A stretch of 64,000 bases of DNA from JADLGL01 sp050184415 (GTDB taxonomy: Bacteria; Pseudomonadota; Alphaproteobacteria; Rhizobiales; Kaistiaceae), in NCBI GenBank assembly GCA_050184415.1, contig JBFXAJ010000006.1, positions 62,001 to 126,000 on the forward strand. Direction: 5' to 3'. Below, one piece after another: positions 26,471 to 34,745 of the stretch; position 1 is the first letter of the stretch; the number at the start of each line of letters is the position of its first letter. The notes under the pieces were generated by a model. The model ran no database searches, was not told where the DNA came from, and was given only the letters and a program-made list of their open reading frames with translations. Position numbers and translations under genes: made by a program.

Positions 26471-27115
26471 ATGCGTTTGCTGACCTTGCTTCCGGCCCTT
26501 GCCGTCATGCTCCTGGCCGCCGCGCCGGCATCGGCTCAGGCCCCCGCCGCAGGCGCCGCGCCGGCCGCGCAGACTCCGCCGCCACCGCCGCTCATCATGA
26601 CGACGGACGCTTTCCCGGATGGCGGCGTTATTCCCGTGCAGTTCAGCCAGGCTGCCCCGGGAGCGGCGCCGGGCGAGGGAACGTCACCGGCCATCGAGTG
26701 GATTAACGTGCCCGAAGGCACGCAAAGCTTCGTCCTCCACATGCATGACATCGACGTCGCCCGCCAGGGCACCACCAACACCCAGGTGCACTGGCTGGTG
26801 TGGAACCTGCCCGCCGACGCCACCGGCCTGCCGGAGGGCGTCCAGCGCGGCGTGATGGAGAATGGCGCGCTGCAGATCAGCGTGACCGGCGACGTCTATC
26901 GCGGCCCCGGTGCGTCCGCATCCGGCCCGCTCCACCATTATGTGTTCGAGCTCTATGCCATCGACACGGTGATCGACGTCGCGCCGGTGGTGGACGCGGC
27001 CGACGCGACGCGCAACGATCCCTTCGCGACCCGCGCTGCGGTGATGGAGGCGATAGAAGGCCACATCCTCGGCAAGTCGACCTTCGTCGGCCTCTTCCGC
27101 CGGCCCCCGGCGTAG
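26471..27115 (+). CDS. Exported YbhB/YbcL-family (PEBP-like) protein
   Basis: This 214-residue protein has a clear Sec signal peptide (cleavage near ASAQA), an Ala/Pro-rich linker, and a phosphatidylethanolamine-binding-protein fold. Characteristic pieces are MHDIDVARQGTTNTQVHWLVWNLP and GPLHHYVFELYAID. Bacterial members are small ligand-binding proteins of mostly unknown role. AGGGAGGA lies just before the ATG. It is monocistronic, ending at a strong terminator. Confidence 0.88.
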   Translation: MRLLTLLPALAVMLLAAAPASAQAPAAGAAPAAQTPPPPPLIMTTDAFPDGGVIPVQFSQAAPGAAPGEGTSPAIEWINVPEGTQSFVLHMHDIDVARQGTTNTQVHWLVWNLPADATGLPEGVQRGVMENGALQISVTGDVYRGPGASASGPLHHYVFELYAIDTVIDVAPVVDAADATRNDPFATRAAVMEAIEGHILGKSTFVGLFRRPPA

Positions 27116-27124
27116 CTGAGACAG

Positions 27125-27151
27125 GGCGGGCGCCGCCGGCGCCCGCCTTTT
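27125..27151 (+). terminator. Rho-independent terminator after the PEBP gene
   Basis: A perfect 10-bp stem, GGCGGGCGCC/GGCGCCCGCC, with a 3-base loop is followed by TTTT. It begins 10 bases after the stop codon. Confidence 0.9.
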
Positions 27152-27188
27152 GCTTGCTGGGACGAGACCGCAAACCTACGCCGACACG

Positions 27189-27365
27189 ATGGAGAAGCCG
27201 CCCGACTCGTCGAGGACACCGCGCCGGCCCGGCAAGGCCGACCAGCAGGCGGACCGTGAGCGTCGCCTCGCGGAGGCGCTGCGAATGAACCTGCGCCGCC
27301 GCAAGGAGGCGGGGCGGGCCGGTCCCGACCAGCCCGAGGGAAAGGTCAGGGACGAGGAGCGGTAG
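27189..27365 (+). CDS. Small conserved basic protein of unknown function
   Basis: The 58-residue product is strongly charged, with a central helix RERRLAEALRMNLRRRKEAGRA. Short proteins with this charged core recur near murA in alphaproteobacteria as I recall them; the function is unknown. There is no signal peptide. Its last 20 bases overlap the 3' end of the convergent DUF2161 gene. Confidence 0.55.
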   Translation: MEKPPDSSRTPRRPGKADQQADRERRLAEALRMNLRRRKEAGRAGPDQPEGKVRDEER

Positions 27366-28026
27366 CGCCGGAGCCGCCCTGCGGCCACCGGCCCAGCGCA
27401 TCCTGCCCGGCGCCGGTGAGCGCGTAGACGCCGCGGTCGGTCCTGACGAACCAGCCATATACGTTCCGCCGGAGGATCGTCGGAGCATCGGCGGCCGCGA
27501 GCTTCAGGTCGCGGGGCCGTGCGGGTCCGCCGGCGAGAATCGCGGCACAGGCAAGCGATCGCTGCCGGTAAGCGGTCATGATCGGTGCCCGGGATCCGCC
27601 CCCCAAGGCCGGGTCCCCCAGCCGGCGTTGGTGCTCATCGACAAGCCGCGATCGCCGGCGGGGATCCTTCCTCGGCATGGGCGAGACCGGGCTCACGACG
27701 ATGTCGACGGCGCCCGTCTTCGACACCGCGAGCATGCCGAAGCCCAGCCGGCGGCAGAGGTTGCGGAAGCGGACGTCGTTCTCCCGGCCATTGCCGCGCG
27801 CGGACGTCCGGGCCGCAATCCAGACTTCGTCGCAGGCGGCCGCCCGGTCCACGGCCTGGAGGACCAGCTCGAGATTGAAGCTCAGCTTGAGTTCGCCGAT
27901 CACCACGATCGGCGGCTCGTGGTCCTTCAACGCGACGAGGTCGCAGCCGCCGACCTCGCCCTTGACGCTGAAGCCCATGCGTTCGAGGAACCGTTTGACC
28001 GGCTCGTAGAGCGAGGTTTCCTGCAT
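27346..28026 (-). CDS. DUF2161-family protein with a PD-(D/E)XK-like motif
   Basis: The 226-residue protein matches the DUF2161 family by its start (ETSLYEPVKRFLERMGFSVKGEVGGCDLVA) and length. The family has been labelled a phosphodiesterase in some annotations. By eye the N-terminal half has an Asp in GCDLVA and an E-L-K triplet in VVIGELKLSF, the pattern of the PD-(D/E)XK nuclease fold. The C-terminal half (YRQRSLACAAIL, NVYGWFVRTDRGVYALTGAG) looks like a winged-helix segment. GGAGA precedes the ATG. The biological role is unknown. Confidence 0.8.
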   Translation of the reverse strand: MQETSLYEPVKRFLERMGFSVKGEVGGCDLVALKDHEPPIVVIGELKLSFNLELVLQAVDRAAACDEVWIAARTSARGNGRENDVRFRNLCRRLGFGMLAVSKTGAVDIVVSPVSPMPRKDPRRRSRLVDEHQRRLGDPALGGGSRAPIMTAYRQRSLACAAILAGGPARPRDLKLAAADAPTILRRNVYGWFVRTDRGVYALTGAGQDALGRWPQGGSGATAPRP

Positions 28027-28101
28027 TCGCTGCTCTCCGGTTCTCCGGGGCTTATCGGTCCCTGGACGCGCGTCGCTCCGTCAGTCCACCCATTGAGGCA
28101 G

Positions 28102-28284
28102 CTACTCTGGAGGAGCCGGACCGCTCTCCGCACTAGGATCACCTGCTGGCGTAAACAACACGCTATTCAGCGGGACCAGGTGCCGGCAGGCGATAGTGGA
28201 TGACAAAAATGCGGTCACCAAAACGATCCACCAAGCGCGCGACCCCCGTGCACTCATTGAAATTTTCGTATTCAACTTCGCCAT
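28102..28284 (-). CDS. Possible small single-pass membrane protein
   Basis: This 60-residue frame has one hydrophobic segment (AWWIVLVTAFLSSTIACRHL) and an AAGGGG site 9 bases before its ATG. Codon use is less GC-rich than in neighbouring genes. I do not recognise a family. It lies between the DUF2161 gene and the parS-like site, which is 29 bases upstream of its start. Confidence 0.4.
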   Translation of the reverse strand: MAKLNTKISMSARGSRAWWIVLVTAFLSSTIACRHLVPLNSVLFTPAGDPSAESGPAPPE

Positions 28285-28312
28285 GTGAAAAACGCCCCTT
28301 CTGTTCATGGAA

Positions 28313-28328
28313 TGTTTCACGTGAAACG
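28313..28328. other. parS-like centromere site (ParB binding)
   Basis: The sequence TGTTTCACGTGAAACG contains the perfect 14-bp palindrome GTTTCACGTGAAAC and matches 15 of 16 bases of the widely conserved chromosomal parS sequence. It is intergenic. Known parS sites cluster near the replication origin, so this part of the chromosome may be origin-proximal. Confidence 0.75.
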
Positions 28329-28716
28329 GCCGTCAAGGAGAGCCGTGACCCGCGGCGCGACCGACGCGATACTCAGGCCATATGAATGAAGCGAAGACCC
28401 CGGCCGTTCCGGAAATCCGCCGAACAGGGCGACCGGGGCGCCGGCTCGCGGATGCGCGCCGCGCCAACCTTTTCGGAGGCGAAGGGAAGCGGCGGGAGGA
28501 TCATCCCCGATCCGATCATTGACCCCGCTGACGTGCCGCAAGACTGAGTTGCGGTGCGCCGGAGGAAGGATCGCGAGGCCCCCGTGGCGACCGCGCCACA
28601 GCGTTAACGAATCGGGAATGCGACGAGCCCAAAATCCCTTGTGGCGCCTTGAGTTGGCCGTCATCGGGACCTAGGTGCTACAAACTCTGAACGAATCGAA
28701 CGGGCACGGGGCGCGA

Positions 28717-30006
28717 ATGGACCAGATCAAGATCACCGGCGGCGCGCGGCTCAACGGCACCATCGCGGTTTCCGGGGCCAAGAACGCGGCTCTCCCGCTG
28801 ATGATCGCGAGCCTTCTCAGCAACGAGACCCTCACCCTCGACAACGTCCCGCGCCTCACGGACGTCGCGCTCCTGAAGCGCATCCTGTCCAATCACGGCG
28901 TCGATCAGTCGGTCGACGGCAAGCGCATCGGCCAGGATCTTCTCACTGGCGAGACGCTGCACCTTTCCGCCCGCGAGATCGTGGATACGACCGCGCCCTA
29001 TGAGCTGGTGTCGCGGATGCGTGCGAGCTTCTGGGTCATCGGACCACTTTTGGCCCGGACCGGCTTCGCGAAAGTGTCGCTGCCGGGCGGCTGCGCGATC
29101 GGCACCCGGCCGGTGGACCTCTTCATCGAGGCGCTGCGGACCCTCGGCGCCAGGATCGAGATCGAGGGTGGCTACGTCCTCGCCTCGGCGCCGACGGGCC
29201 TCCGCGGCAACCGCATCGCGTTCCCGAAGGTCACCGTCGGCGCGACCCATGTCGCTCTGATGGCGGCGAGCCTTGCCCGCGGGGAAACGGTCATCGAGAA
29301 CGCCGCGCGCGAGCCCGAGATCGGCGACCTCGCCGCGTGCCTTTCGAAAATGGGCGCGAAGATCAGCGGTGCCGGCACGTCGACCATCCACATCGAGGGC
29401 GTCGACAGCCTCGGCCGCGCCCGACACACCGTGCTGCCCGACCGGATCGAGACCGGCACCTACGCCTTTGCCGTCGCGATGGCCGGCGGCGACGTGCTCC
29501 TCGAAGGCGCGCGCCAGGACCTCCTCGAGGCCCCGCTCGAGACGCTGCGGGAGATCGGGGCCGAGGTGAACGTCACCAATGAGGGCATCCGCGTCAGCCG
29601 CAACGGCCACGGCCTCGCCCCGGTGAAGGTGACGACCGAGCCTTTCCCTGGCTTCCCCACCGACCTCCAGGCCCAGCTCATGGCGCTCGTCTCGCGAGCC
29701 GAGGGGACCTCGACGATCCGCGAGACGATCTTCGAGAACCGCTTCATGCATGTGCAGGAGCTCGCCCGGCTCGGCGCCGACATCCAGCTCGACGGCCAGG
29801 TCGCGAAGGTGACCGGCGTGCCGACGCTCAAGGGCGCGCCGGTGATGGCGACCGACCTCCGAGCCTCGGTCTCGCTCGTGATCGCCGGCCTCGTCGCCGA
29901 AGGCGAGACCACCGTGAACCGCGTCTACCACCTCGACCGCGGCTTCGAGCGCCTCGAGGAGAAGCTCGGCCGCTGCGGCGCCATCATCGAACGCGTCGCC
30001 GCCTAG
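28717..30006 (+). CDS. murA: UDP-N-acetylglucosamine 1-carboxyvinyltransferase
   Basis: MurA transfers enolpyruvate from PEP to UDP-GlcNAc, the first committed step of peptidoglycan synthesis, in the cytoplasm. The protein has 429 residues, normal for the family. Lys22 in SGAKNAALPLM and Cys126 in PGGCAIGTRPVD are the PEP-binding residues, with cysteine rather than aspartate at the fosfomycin-target position. I used the ATG at 28717, giving the standard N-terminus MDQIKITGG; the open frame extends upstream to a GTG at 28675. The gap from the parS-like site to this gene (28329-28716) holds nothing I can identify. Confidence 0.96.
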   Translation: MDQIKITGGARLNGTIAVSGAKNAALPLMIASLLSNETLTLDNVPRLTDVALLKRILSNHGVDQSVDGKRIGQDLLTGETLHLSAREIVDTTAPYELVSRMRASFWVIGPLLARTGFAKVSLPGGCAIGTRPVDLFIEALRTLGARIEIEGGYVLASAPTGLRGNRIAFPKVTVGATHVALMAASLARGETVIENAAREPEIGDLAACLSKMGAKISGAGTSTIHIEGVDSLGRARHTVLPDRIETGTYAFAVAMAGGDVLLEGARQDLLEAPLETLREIGAEVNVTNEGIRVSRNGHGLAPVKVTTEPFPGFPTDLQAQLMALVSRAEGTSTIRETIFENRFMHVQELARLGADIQLDGQVAKVTGVPTLKGAPVMATDLRASVSLVIAGLVAEGETTVNRVYHLDRGFERLEEKLGRCGAIIERVAA

Positions 30007-30065
30007 CAGCAGGGGATTGCGGCAACCTCGGCCGTTCGAATTGAGCGTCTCCTATCAACGTCCCC

Positions 30066-30181
30066 CTCCCCGGGCTTGACCCGGGGCCCATTGGCCCCCG
30101 TCGCATTTTGGAGTCCGAGAGTCCTCTTGGCTCCGAGACGGCGGCGGCCGCCATTGGACTCCGGGTCGAGCCCGGGAGGAG
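30066..30181. repeat. Palindromic repeat, copy C
   Basis: The arms CCTCCCCGGGCTTGACCCGG and CCGGGTCGAGCCCGGGAGG face each other across about 75 bases, with CATTGG inside each. It occupies the murA-DUF2948 gap. The right flank (GTGGATGGGTC) resembles the right flank of copy D. Confidence 0.8.
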
Positions 30182-30332
30182 GTCGTGGATGGGTCGGCCC
30201 GCACCGATCTCCCGTCTTCAAACACGGCCAATCCGAGCTCCGCCCGCGTCGATTGCCGTTTCTCTTCGTTGAATTGAGGCGGCGCGCGCCTTAACTCTGG
30301 CGCGACCGCAGCCCGAGACCTTCGACGAGACC

Positions 30333-30818
30333 ATGCCGGCCACGCCCCTCCTGAAGCTTGTCGCGCTCGACGAGGATGACCTCGCCATCATCTCGGCGCA
30401 CGTCCAGGACGCGCTCCTCAAGATCAAGGACCTCACGTTCCGGCCGGCCGAAAAACGTTTTGCCATCGGCCTCAACCGGTTCGCCTGGGAGCTCGTCGCG
30501 GGCGCAACGCGAAAGCCGGACGCGCAGCGCCACCGGGCGGTGCTCCATTTCGACCGCGTCCTGTCGGTGAAGGCGCACTCCGTGCCCCAGGACCGTCCCG
30601 AAGGCATCCTGTCGCTGCTCGCCGTCGAGTTCGAGAAGGACGCCGAGCCCGCCGGCACGATCCGGCTGATTTTCGCCGGCGGCGCCGAGATCCGGCTCGA
30701 CGTCGAGGTCATCGAGGCGCAGCTTGCCGATCTCGGCCCTGCATGGCAGACGAAGGCCGTACCCGCCCATGAACTGGCCGATCAGCCGATGGCAGCTTCG
30801 GACCTGAAGCCGAAGTAG
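30333..30818 (+). CDS. DUF2948-family protein
   Basis: The 161-residue protein shows the family start LKLVALDEDDLAIISAHVQDALL and the FNRFAWE-like segment (LNRFAWELVAG). DUF2948 members lie next to murA and hisD in many alphaproteobacteria; the function is unknown. There is no signal peptide or membrane helix. Confidence 0.88.
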   Translation: MPATPLLKLVALDEDDLAIISAHVQDALLKIKDLTFRPAEKRFAIGLNRFAWELVAGATRKPDAQRHRAVLHFDRVLSVKAHSVPQDRPEGILSLLAVEFEKDAEPAGTIRLIFAGGAEIRLDVEVIEAQLADLGPAWQTKAVPAHELADQPMAASDLKPK

Positions 30819-30852
30819 CGCCGGCCTCCGGACGGCCACGGACCATTCCGCC

Positions 30853-32145
30853 ATGCCCGTCAGGCTCGACGCCACATCAGCCGACTTCGAAGCCCGGTTC
30901 CAGGCTCTCCTCTCGGCACGCCGCGAGGCGGCCGCGGATGTCGGAGCGGCGGTCGTCGAGATCATCGCCCGGGTCCGGCGCGAGGGCGACCGGGCGCTCC
31001 TCGACTACACGGCGAAGTTCGACCGCCTGACCCTCGACGCAGCCGGACTCGCCGTGCCGGAAGCGGAGTTCGCGAAGGCGGAGGCGGCGGTCGATGCCGA
31101 GACCCGCGCCGCACTGACCCTTGCCCGCGACCGCATCGAATCCCATCACCGCCGCCAGCTCCCGAAGGACGATTCCTATGTCGATCCGATCGGCGTCGAG
31201 CTCCGCTCGCGCTGGACGCCGATCGAGGCCGTGGGTCTCTACGTGCCCGGCGGCACCGCCGCCTATCCGAGCTCCGTGCTGATGAACGCGGTCCCGGCGA
31301 AGGTCGCGGGCGTCGACCGCATTGTCATGGTGGTCCCGACCCCCGACGGCCGCATCAACCCGCTCGTCCTGGTTGCGGCGCGTCTCGCCGGCGTCCAGGA
31401 GGTGTACCGCATCGGCGGCGCCCAGGCCGTCGCAGCCCTCGCCTATGGCACGGAAACCATCGCGACGGTCGCCAAGATCGTCGGCCCCGGCAACGCCTAT
31501 GTCGCCGAAGCCAAGCGCCGCGTCTTCGGCACCGTCGGCATCGACATGATCGCCGGTCCCTCGGAAGTGCTGGTCATCGCCGACGCCGACAACGACCCGG
31601 ACTGGATCGCCGCCGACCTCCTGGCGCAGGCCGAGCACGATGCGTCCGCACAGTCGATCCTCATCACGGACTCGGCGCCCCTCGCCGACGCCGTCCTCGC
31701 CGCGGTGGAGCGCCAGCTCGCGACGCTGCCCCGCGCCGAGATCGCCCGAAGGAGCTGGGACGATCTCGGCGCCATCGTCCTGGTCCGCCGGCTCGATGAC
31801 GCCGCGCCGCTCGCCAACCGCATCGCAGCCGAGCACGTCCAGTTCCTCGTCGCCGATCCCGAGCCGCTCGCGGCTGCGGTCCGGAATGCCGGTGCGATCT
31901 TCCTCGGCCGCTACACGCCCGAGGCGGTCGGCGACTATGTCGGAGGCTCGAACCATGTCCTGCCGACGGCCCGCTCGGCGCGGTTCTCGTCCGGTCTCTC
32001 GGTGCTCGACTTCATGAAGCGCACCTCGGTCCTCCGCTGCGGCCCGGAGCAGCTCCGCGCCATCGGCCCGGCCGCGGTCACGCTCGCCAAAGCCGAAGGG
32101 CTTGACGGTCACGCCCGCTCGGTGGCGATTAGGCTGAACCTCTGA
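30853..32145 (+). CDS. hisD: Histidinol dehydrogenase
   Basis: HisD is the zinc enzyme that oxidises L-histidinol to L-histidine in two NAD-dependent steps. The 430-residue protein has the expected length and the conserved segments YVPGGTAAYPSSVLMNA, GPGNAYVAEAKR, IDMIAGPSEVLV, AQAEHDASAQS and the Glu-His pair in AAEHVQF. The ATG lies 34 bases after the DUF2948 stop. Other his genes are not in the window. Confidence 0.96.
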   Translation: MPVRLDATSADFEARFQALLSARREAAADVGAAVVEIIARVRREGDRALLDYTAKFDRLTLDAAGLAVPEAEFAKAEAAVDAETRAALTLARDRIESHHRRQLPKDDSYVDPIGVELRSRWTPIEAVGLYVPGGTAAYPSSVLMNAVPAKVAGVDRIVMVVPTPDGRINPLVLVAARLAGVQEVYRIGGAQAVAALAYGTETIATVAKIVGPGNAYVAEAKRRVFGTVGIDMIAGPSEVLVIADADNDPDWIAADLLAQAEHDASAQSILITDSAPLADAVLAAVERQLATLPRAEIARRSWDDLGAIVLVRRLDDAAPLANRIAAEHVQFLVADPEPLAAAVRNAGAIFLGRYTPEAVGDYVGGSNHVLPTARSARFSSGLSVLDFMKRTSVLRCGPEQLRAIGPAAVTLAKAEGLDGHARSVAIRLNL

Positions 32146-32158
32146 GAAAGCGGGGGCG

Positions 32159-32653
32159 ATGCCGGAAACCCGCAGCGAGGCGAAGGACAAGGGGCGGCTG
32201 TTCGCGGTCGAGCTCGACGAGAACTCGATCCAGCGCGGCACCATCGAAGTCGAGCACGAGCGGGCGGCGGCCATTTACGACCTCCTCGACGACAACTCCT
32301 TCCAGCCCGTCGGCCACCCGCCCGGCCGCTACCGGCTGACCCTGTCGCTGGTCGAGAACCGCCTCGTCTTCGCGGTCTTCGCCGAGGACGATTCCGAAGT
32401 CGTCACCCATATCCTGTCGCTCACGCCACTGCGAAAAGTGATGCGCGACTACTTCCTGGTCTGCGACAGCTACTACGCAGCGGTCCGCAGCTCGTCGCCG
32501 GCGCAGATCGAGGCGATCGACATGGGCCGGCGCGGCCTCCATGACGAGGGCGCGGCGCTGCTGCGCCAGCGCCTGCAAGGCAAGCTCGACTTCGACAGCG
32601 AGACGGCGCGCCGCCTCTTCACGCTGGTCTGCGCCCTGCGCTGGAAGAGCTGA
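32159..32653 (+). CDS. UPF0262-family protein
   Basis: The 164-residue protein matches UPF0262 through LFAVELDENSIQRG, HPPGRYRLTLSLVENRLVFAV and SLTPLRKVMRDYFLVCDSYY. The function is unknown; the family is typical of alphaproteobacteria and sits between hisD and a low-molecular-weight phosphatase, as here. A purine-rich site precedes the ATG. Confidence 0.9.
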   Translation: MPETRSEAKDKGRLFAVELDENSIQRGTIEVEHERAAAIYDLLDDNSFQPVGHPPGRYRLTLSLVENRLVFAVFAEDDSEVVTHILSLTPLRKVMRDYFLVCDSYYAAVRSSSPAQIEAIDMGRRGLHDEGAALLRQRLQGKLDFDSETARRLFTLVCALRWKS

Positions 32654-32657
32654 GCTC

Positions 32658-33098
32658 ATGGCCCGCGGGCCGCAATCGATCCTCTTCGCCTGCAAGACCA
32701 ACAGCGTCCGCTCGCCGATGGCCGCCGCGCTGGCGCGGTCGCTGCTGCCGGAGGTCTACATCGCCTCCGCCGGCGTCTTCCGCGGCGAGCCGGACCCCTT
32801 TGCCGTCGCCGCGATGGAGGAGATCGGGCTCGACCTCTCCATCCACCGTCCGCTCGCCTTCGAGGACCTCGAGGACGGCTTCTTCGACCTTGTGGTTACG
32901 CTGGCGCCGGAGGCCCATCACCGGGCGATGGAGCTGACGCGGAACGACGCCGTCGAGGTCGAGTACTGGCCGACGCCCGACGCTACCGCCGCTTCCGGCA
33001 ACCGGGAGCAGCAGCTCTCCGCCTATCGCGACGTGCGCGACATGCTGACCAGACGCATCCGCGAGCGCTTCCTCGGCGGCACCGGCGCGGGGCGCTAG
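32658..33098 (+). CDS. Low-molecular-weight protein-tyrosine-phosphatase / arsenate-reductase-fold protein
   Basis: The 146-residue protein has the CX5R phosphate loop near its start (Cys12 to Arg18 in FACKTNSVRSP) and a PTPD segment that may supply the general acid. Length fits low-molecular-weight phosphatases. Lack of arsenic genes nearby and the conserved hisD-infA location favour a phosphatase role. It starts 5 bases after the UPF0262 stop. Confidence 0.88.
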   Translation: MARGPQSILFACKTNSVRSPMAAALARSLLPEVYIASAGVFRGEPDPFAVAAMEEIGLDLSIHRPLAFEDLEDGFFDLVVTLAPEAHHRAMELTRNDAVEVEYWPTPDATAASGNREQQLSAYRDVRDMLTRRIRERFLGGTGAGR

Positions 33099-33197
33099 TT
33101 CCCATGGAAACGTTGGGCAATCCCCGGCCGGTTCGGTTCACATCTTCGGCATATTGGGCTAGCTTCCGCGCACTTTGCGGACCGTGTCGGGACGTGC

Positions 33198-33416
33198 ATG
33201 GCCAAGGAAGAGATCATCGAATTTCCCGGTGTCGTGACCGAGCTGCTGCCCAACGCCACCTTTCGGGTGAGACTCGAAAACGAGCACGAGATTATCGCCG
33301 CCATGGCCGGCAGAATGCGCAAGAACCGGATCAGGGTCCTGGCCGGCGACAAGGTCCTGGTCGAGATGACGCCCTACGATCTTTCCAAGGGCCGCATCAG
33401 CTACCGCTTCAAATAG
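33198..33416 (+). CDS. infA: Translation initiation factor IF-1
   Basis: This 72-residue OB-fold protein binds the ribosomal A site during initiation. The sequence is canonical (MAKEEIIEFPGVVTELLPNA, GRMRKNRIRVLAGDKVLVEM, DLSKGRISYRFK). It is followed by maf. Confidence 0.96.
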   Translation: MAKEEIIEFPGVVTELLPNATFRVRLENEHEIIAAMAGRMRKNRIRVLAGDKVLVEMTPYDLSKGRISYRFK

Positions 33417-33450
33417 TCGAACCGATTCGAGGAAAGGGCCGAACCTGACG

Positions 33451-34089
33451 ATGAGCGGACGGGACAGGCTGATACTCGCGTCCGCTTCGCCGCGCCGCCT
33501 GCAACTCCTCAACCAGATCGGCATCGATCCCGACGCCATCATCCCGACCGATATCGACGAGACGCCGCGGCGCGCCGAGGTCCCGCGAAACCTCGCCGCA
33601 AGGCTGGCGCGCGAGAAGGCCGGCGCGGCGCGGGCCATCATGACCCGCGAAGGCGGCGAAGGCTTCATCCTCGCCGCCGACACCGTGGTCGCCGTGGGAC
33701 GTCGCGTCCTCCCCAAGGCCGAGTCGCTCGATGATGCCGAGCGCTGCCTGTCGCTCCTTTCGGGGCGCGGACACCGTGTCTTCACCGGCGTTGCGCTCTT
33801 GACGCCGGGCGGCAAGCTCCGGCAGCGCCTCGTCGAGACGCGAGTGCGGTTCAAGCGCCTTTCGGAAGAGGAGGTTCGACACTACATCGCATCGGGCGAG
33901 TGGCGCGGCGTTGCCGGCGGCTACTCGATCCAGGGCATTGCCGCGAGCTTCGTGCAGCAGCTGGTCGGCTCCTACTCCAACGTCGTCGGGCTGCCCCTGT
34001 TCGAGACGGCGGCTCTCCTCGACGGCGCCGGCTATCCCGTCCGCCGCAACTGGATCATCCATCGGAACACGTCCCATGAAGCCGGATGA
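33451..34089 (+). CDS. maf: Maf-family nucleotide pyrophosphatase
   Basis: This 212-residue enzyme hydrolyses non-canonical or excess nucleoside triphosphates to monophosphates. Motifs visible are LILASASPRRLQLL at the N-terminus, FILAADTVVAV, and the C-terminal GGYSIQGIAASFVQQLVGSYSNVVGLPL. GAGGAAAGG lies upstream of the ATG. It overlaps yacG by 14 bases. Confidence 0.93.
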   Translation: MSGRDRLILASASPRRLQLLNQIGIDPDAIIPTDIDETPRRAEVPRNLAARLAREKAGAARAIMTREGGEGFILAADTVVAVGRRVLPKAESLDDAERCLSLLSGRGHRVFTGVALLTPGGKLRQRLVETRVRFKRLSEEEVRHYIASGEWRGVAGGYSIQGIAASFVQQLVGSYSNVVGLPLFETAALLDGAGYPVRRNWIIHRNTSHEAG

Positions 34090-34285
34090 GAAGAGAGCGG
34101 ACGCCCCACCTCGCCGCAAGGCCCGGCCCTGTCCGATCTGCGGCCGTCCGTCGACCCCGGCGCTCCGCCCCTTCTGCTCGGCCGAATGCGCCGACCGCGA
34201 CCTTCACCGCTGGCTGTCGGACAAATACGCGATCCGGACCATCGCCGACGAGGACGACAAGGACGGCGGCTACGGCCCGTCCTAG
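34076..34285 (+). CDS. yacG: YacG-family zinc protein (DNA gyrase inhibitor)
   Basis: The 69-residue protein carries a four-cysteine zinc site (Cys19, Cys22, Cys34, Cys38: CPICGRP...FCSAEC) followed by the family tail DLHRWLSDKYAI. The E. coli member binds GyrB and inhibits gyrase. It is read in a different frame and overlaps the end of maf. The 110 bases downstream hold no recognisable feature. Confidence 0.9.
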   Translation: MKPDEKRADAPPRRKARPCPICGRPSTPALRPFCSAECADRDLHRWLSDKYAIRTIADEDDKDGGYGPS

Positions 34286-34395
34286 CTCGCGCTGGACGTG
34301 TCGTGTGATCTAGGTGCCGCAGCCCGCGAATGACGCTCACGACTATCCCGGCACTGTCAGGATTTTCGGTCCGCCACATCCGCTTCGGCGACGAC

Positions 34396-34635
34396 TCACC
34401 CGCGGCCTATCATCAGCGTTTCGTCGAATGCCGTGACATTGTCGCGGAGCACGGCGCGGCAGCGCAGCCGCCAGGGCGAGCCGGCCGCGGCGTCGATCAC
34501 CACGAAATTGTGCCGGCGCTCGACAGCGAGGTCCCCGCGCCGGATCGGGCCTGGATAGAAGCCGCTGTGGATCGAGCTCGAGGTGATCTCGACGACGCTG
34601 TATCGGTGCGACAGCAGGACAGCTTCCGAACTACC
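34396..34635 (-). pseudogene. Coding-like open frame without a start, possible gene remnant
   Basis: This frame runs 79 codons with the GC-rich third positions and varied protein-like composition of real genes here (VVEITSSSIHSGFYPGPIRR, then NFVVIDAAAGSPWRLRCRAV), but it has no ATG, GTG or TTG start. A TGA ends the same frame just upstream, and beyond it an ATG-started open stretch continues in frame. It lies downstream of the cupredoxin-like lipoprotein gene on the same strand. I do not recognise the family; a 5'-decayed gene is the simplest reading. Confidence 0.3.
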
Positions 34636-34745
34636 TCATGGAGCGACCTGATCGCTAGCCAAAGTCACGCACGAGCCATGACCGGCCATGACGGGCCGAA
34701 AACGCCGGCGAACGCTGCCGTCCCGAGCCTTTGGCATGGCGGCGG

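Noticed and set aside
28317..28664. 115-codon minus-strand frame upstream of murA
   Set aside because: There is no ribosome binding site or domain, and it would run across the parS-like palindrome.
28027..28716. Possible tRNA gene in the gap before murA
   Set aside because: No cloverleaf with a TTC-containing T-loop and acceptor pairing could be drawn.
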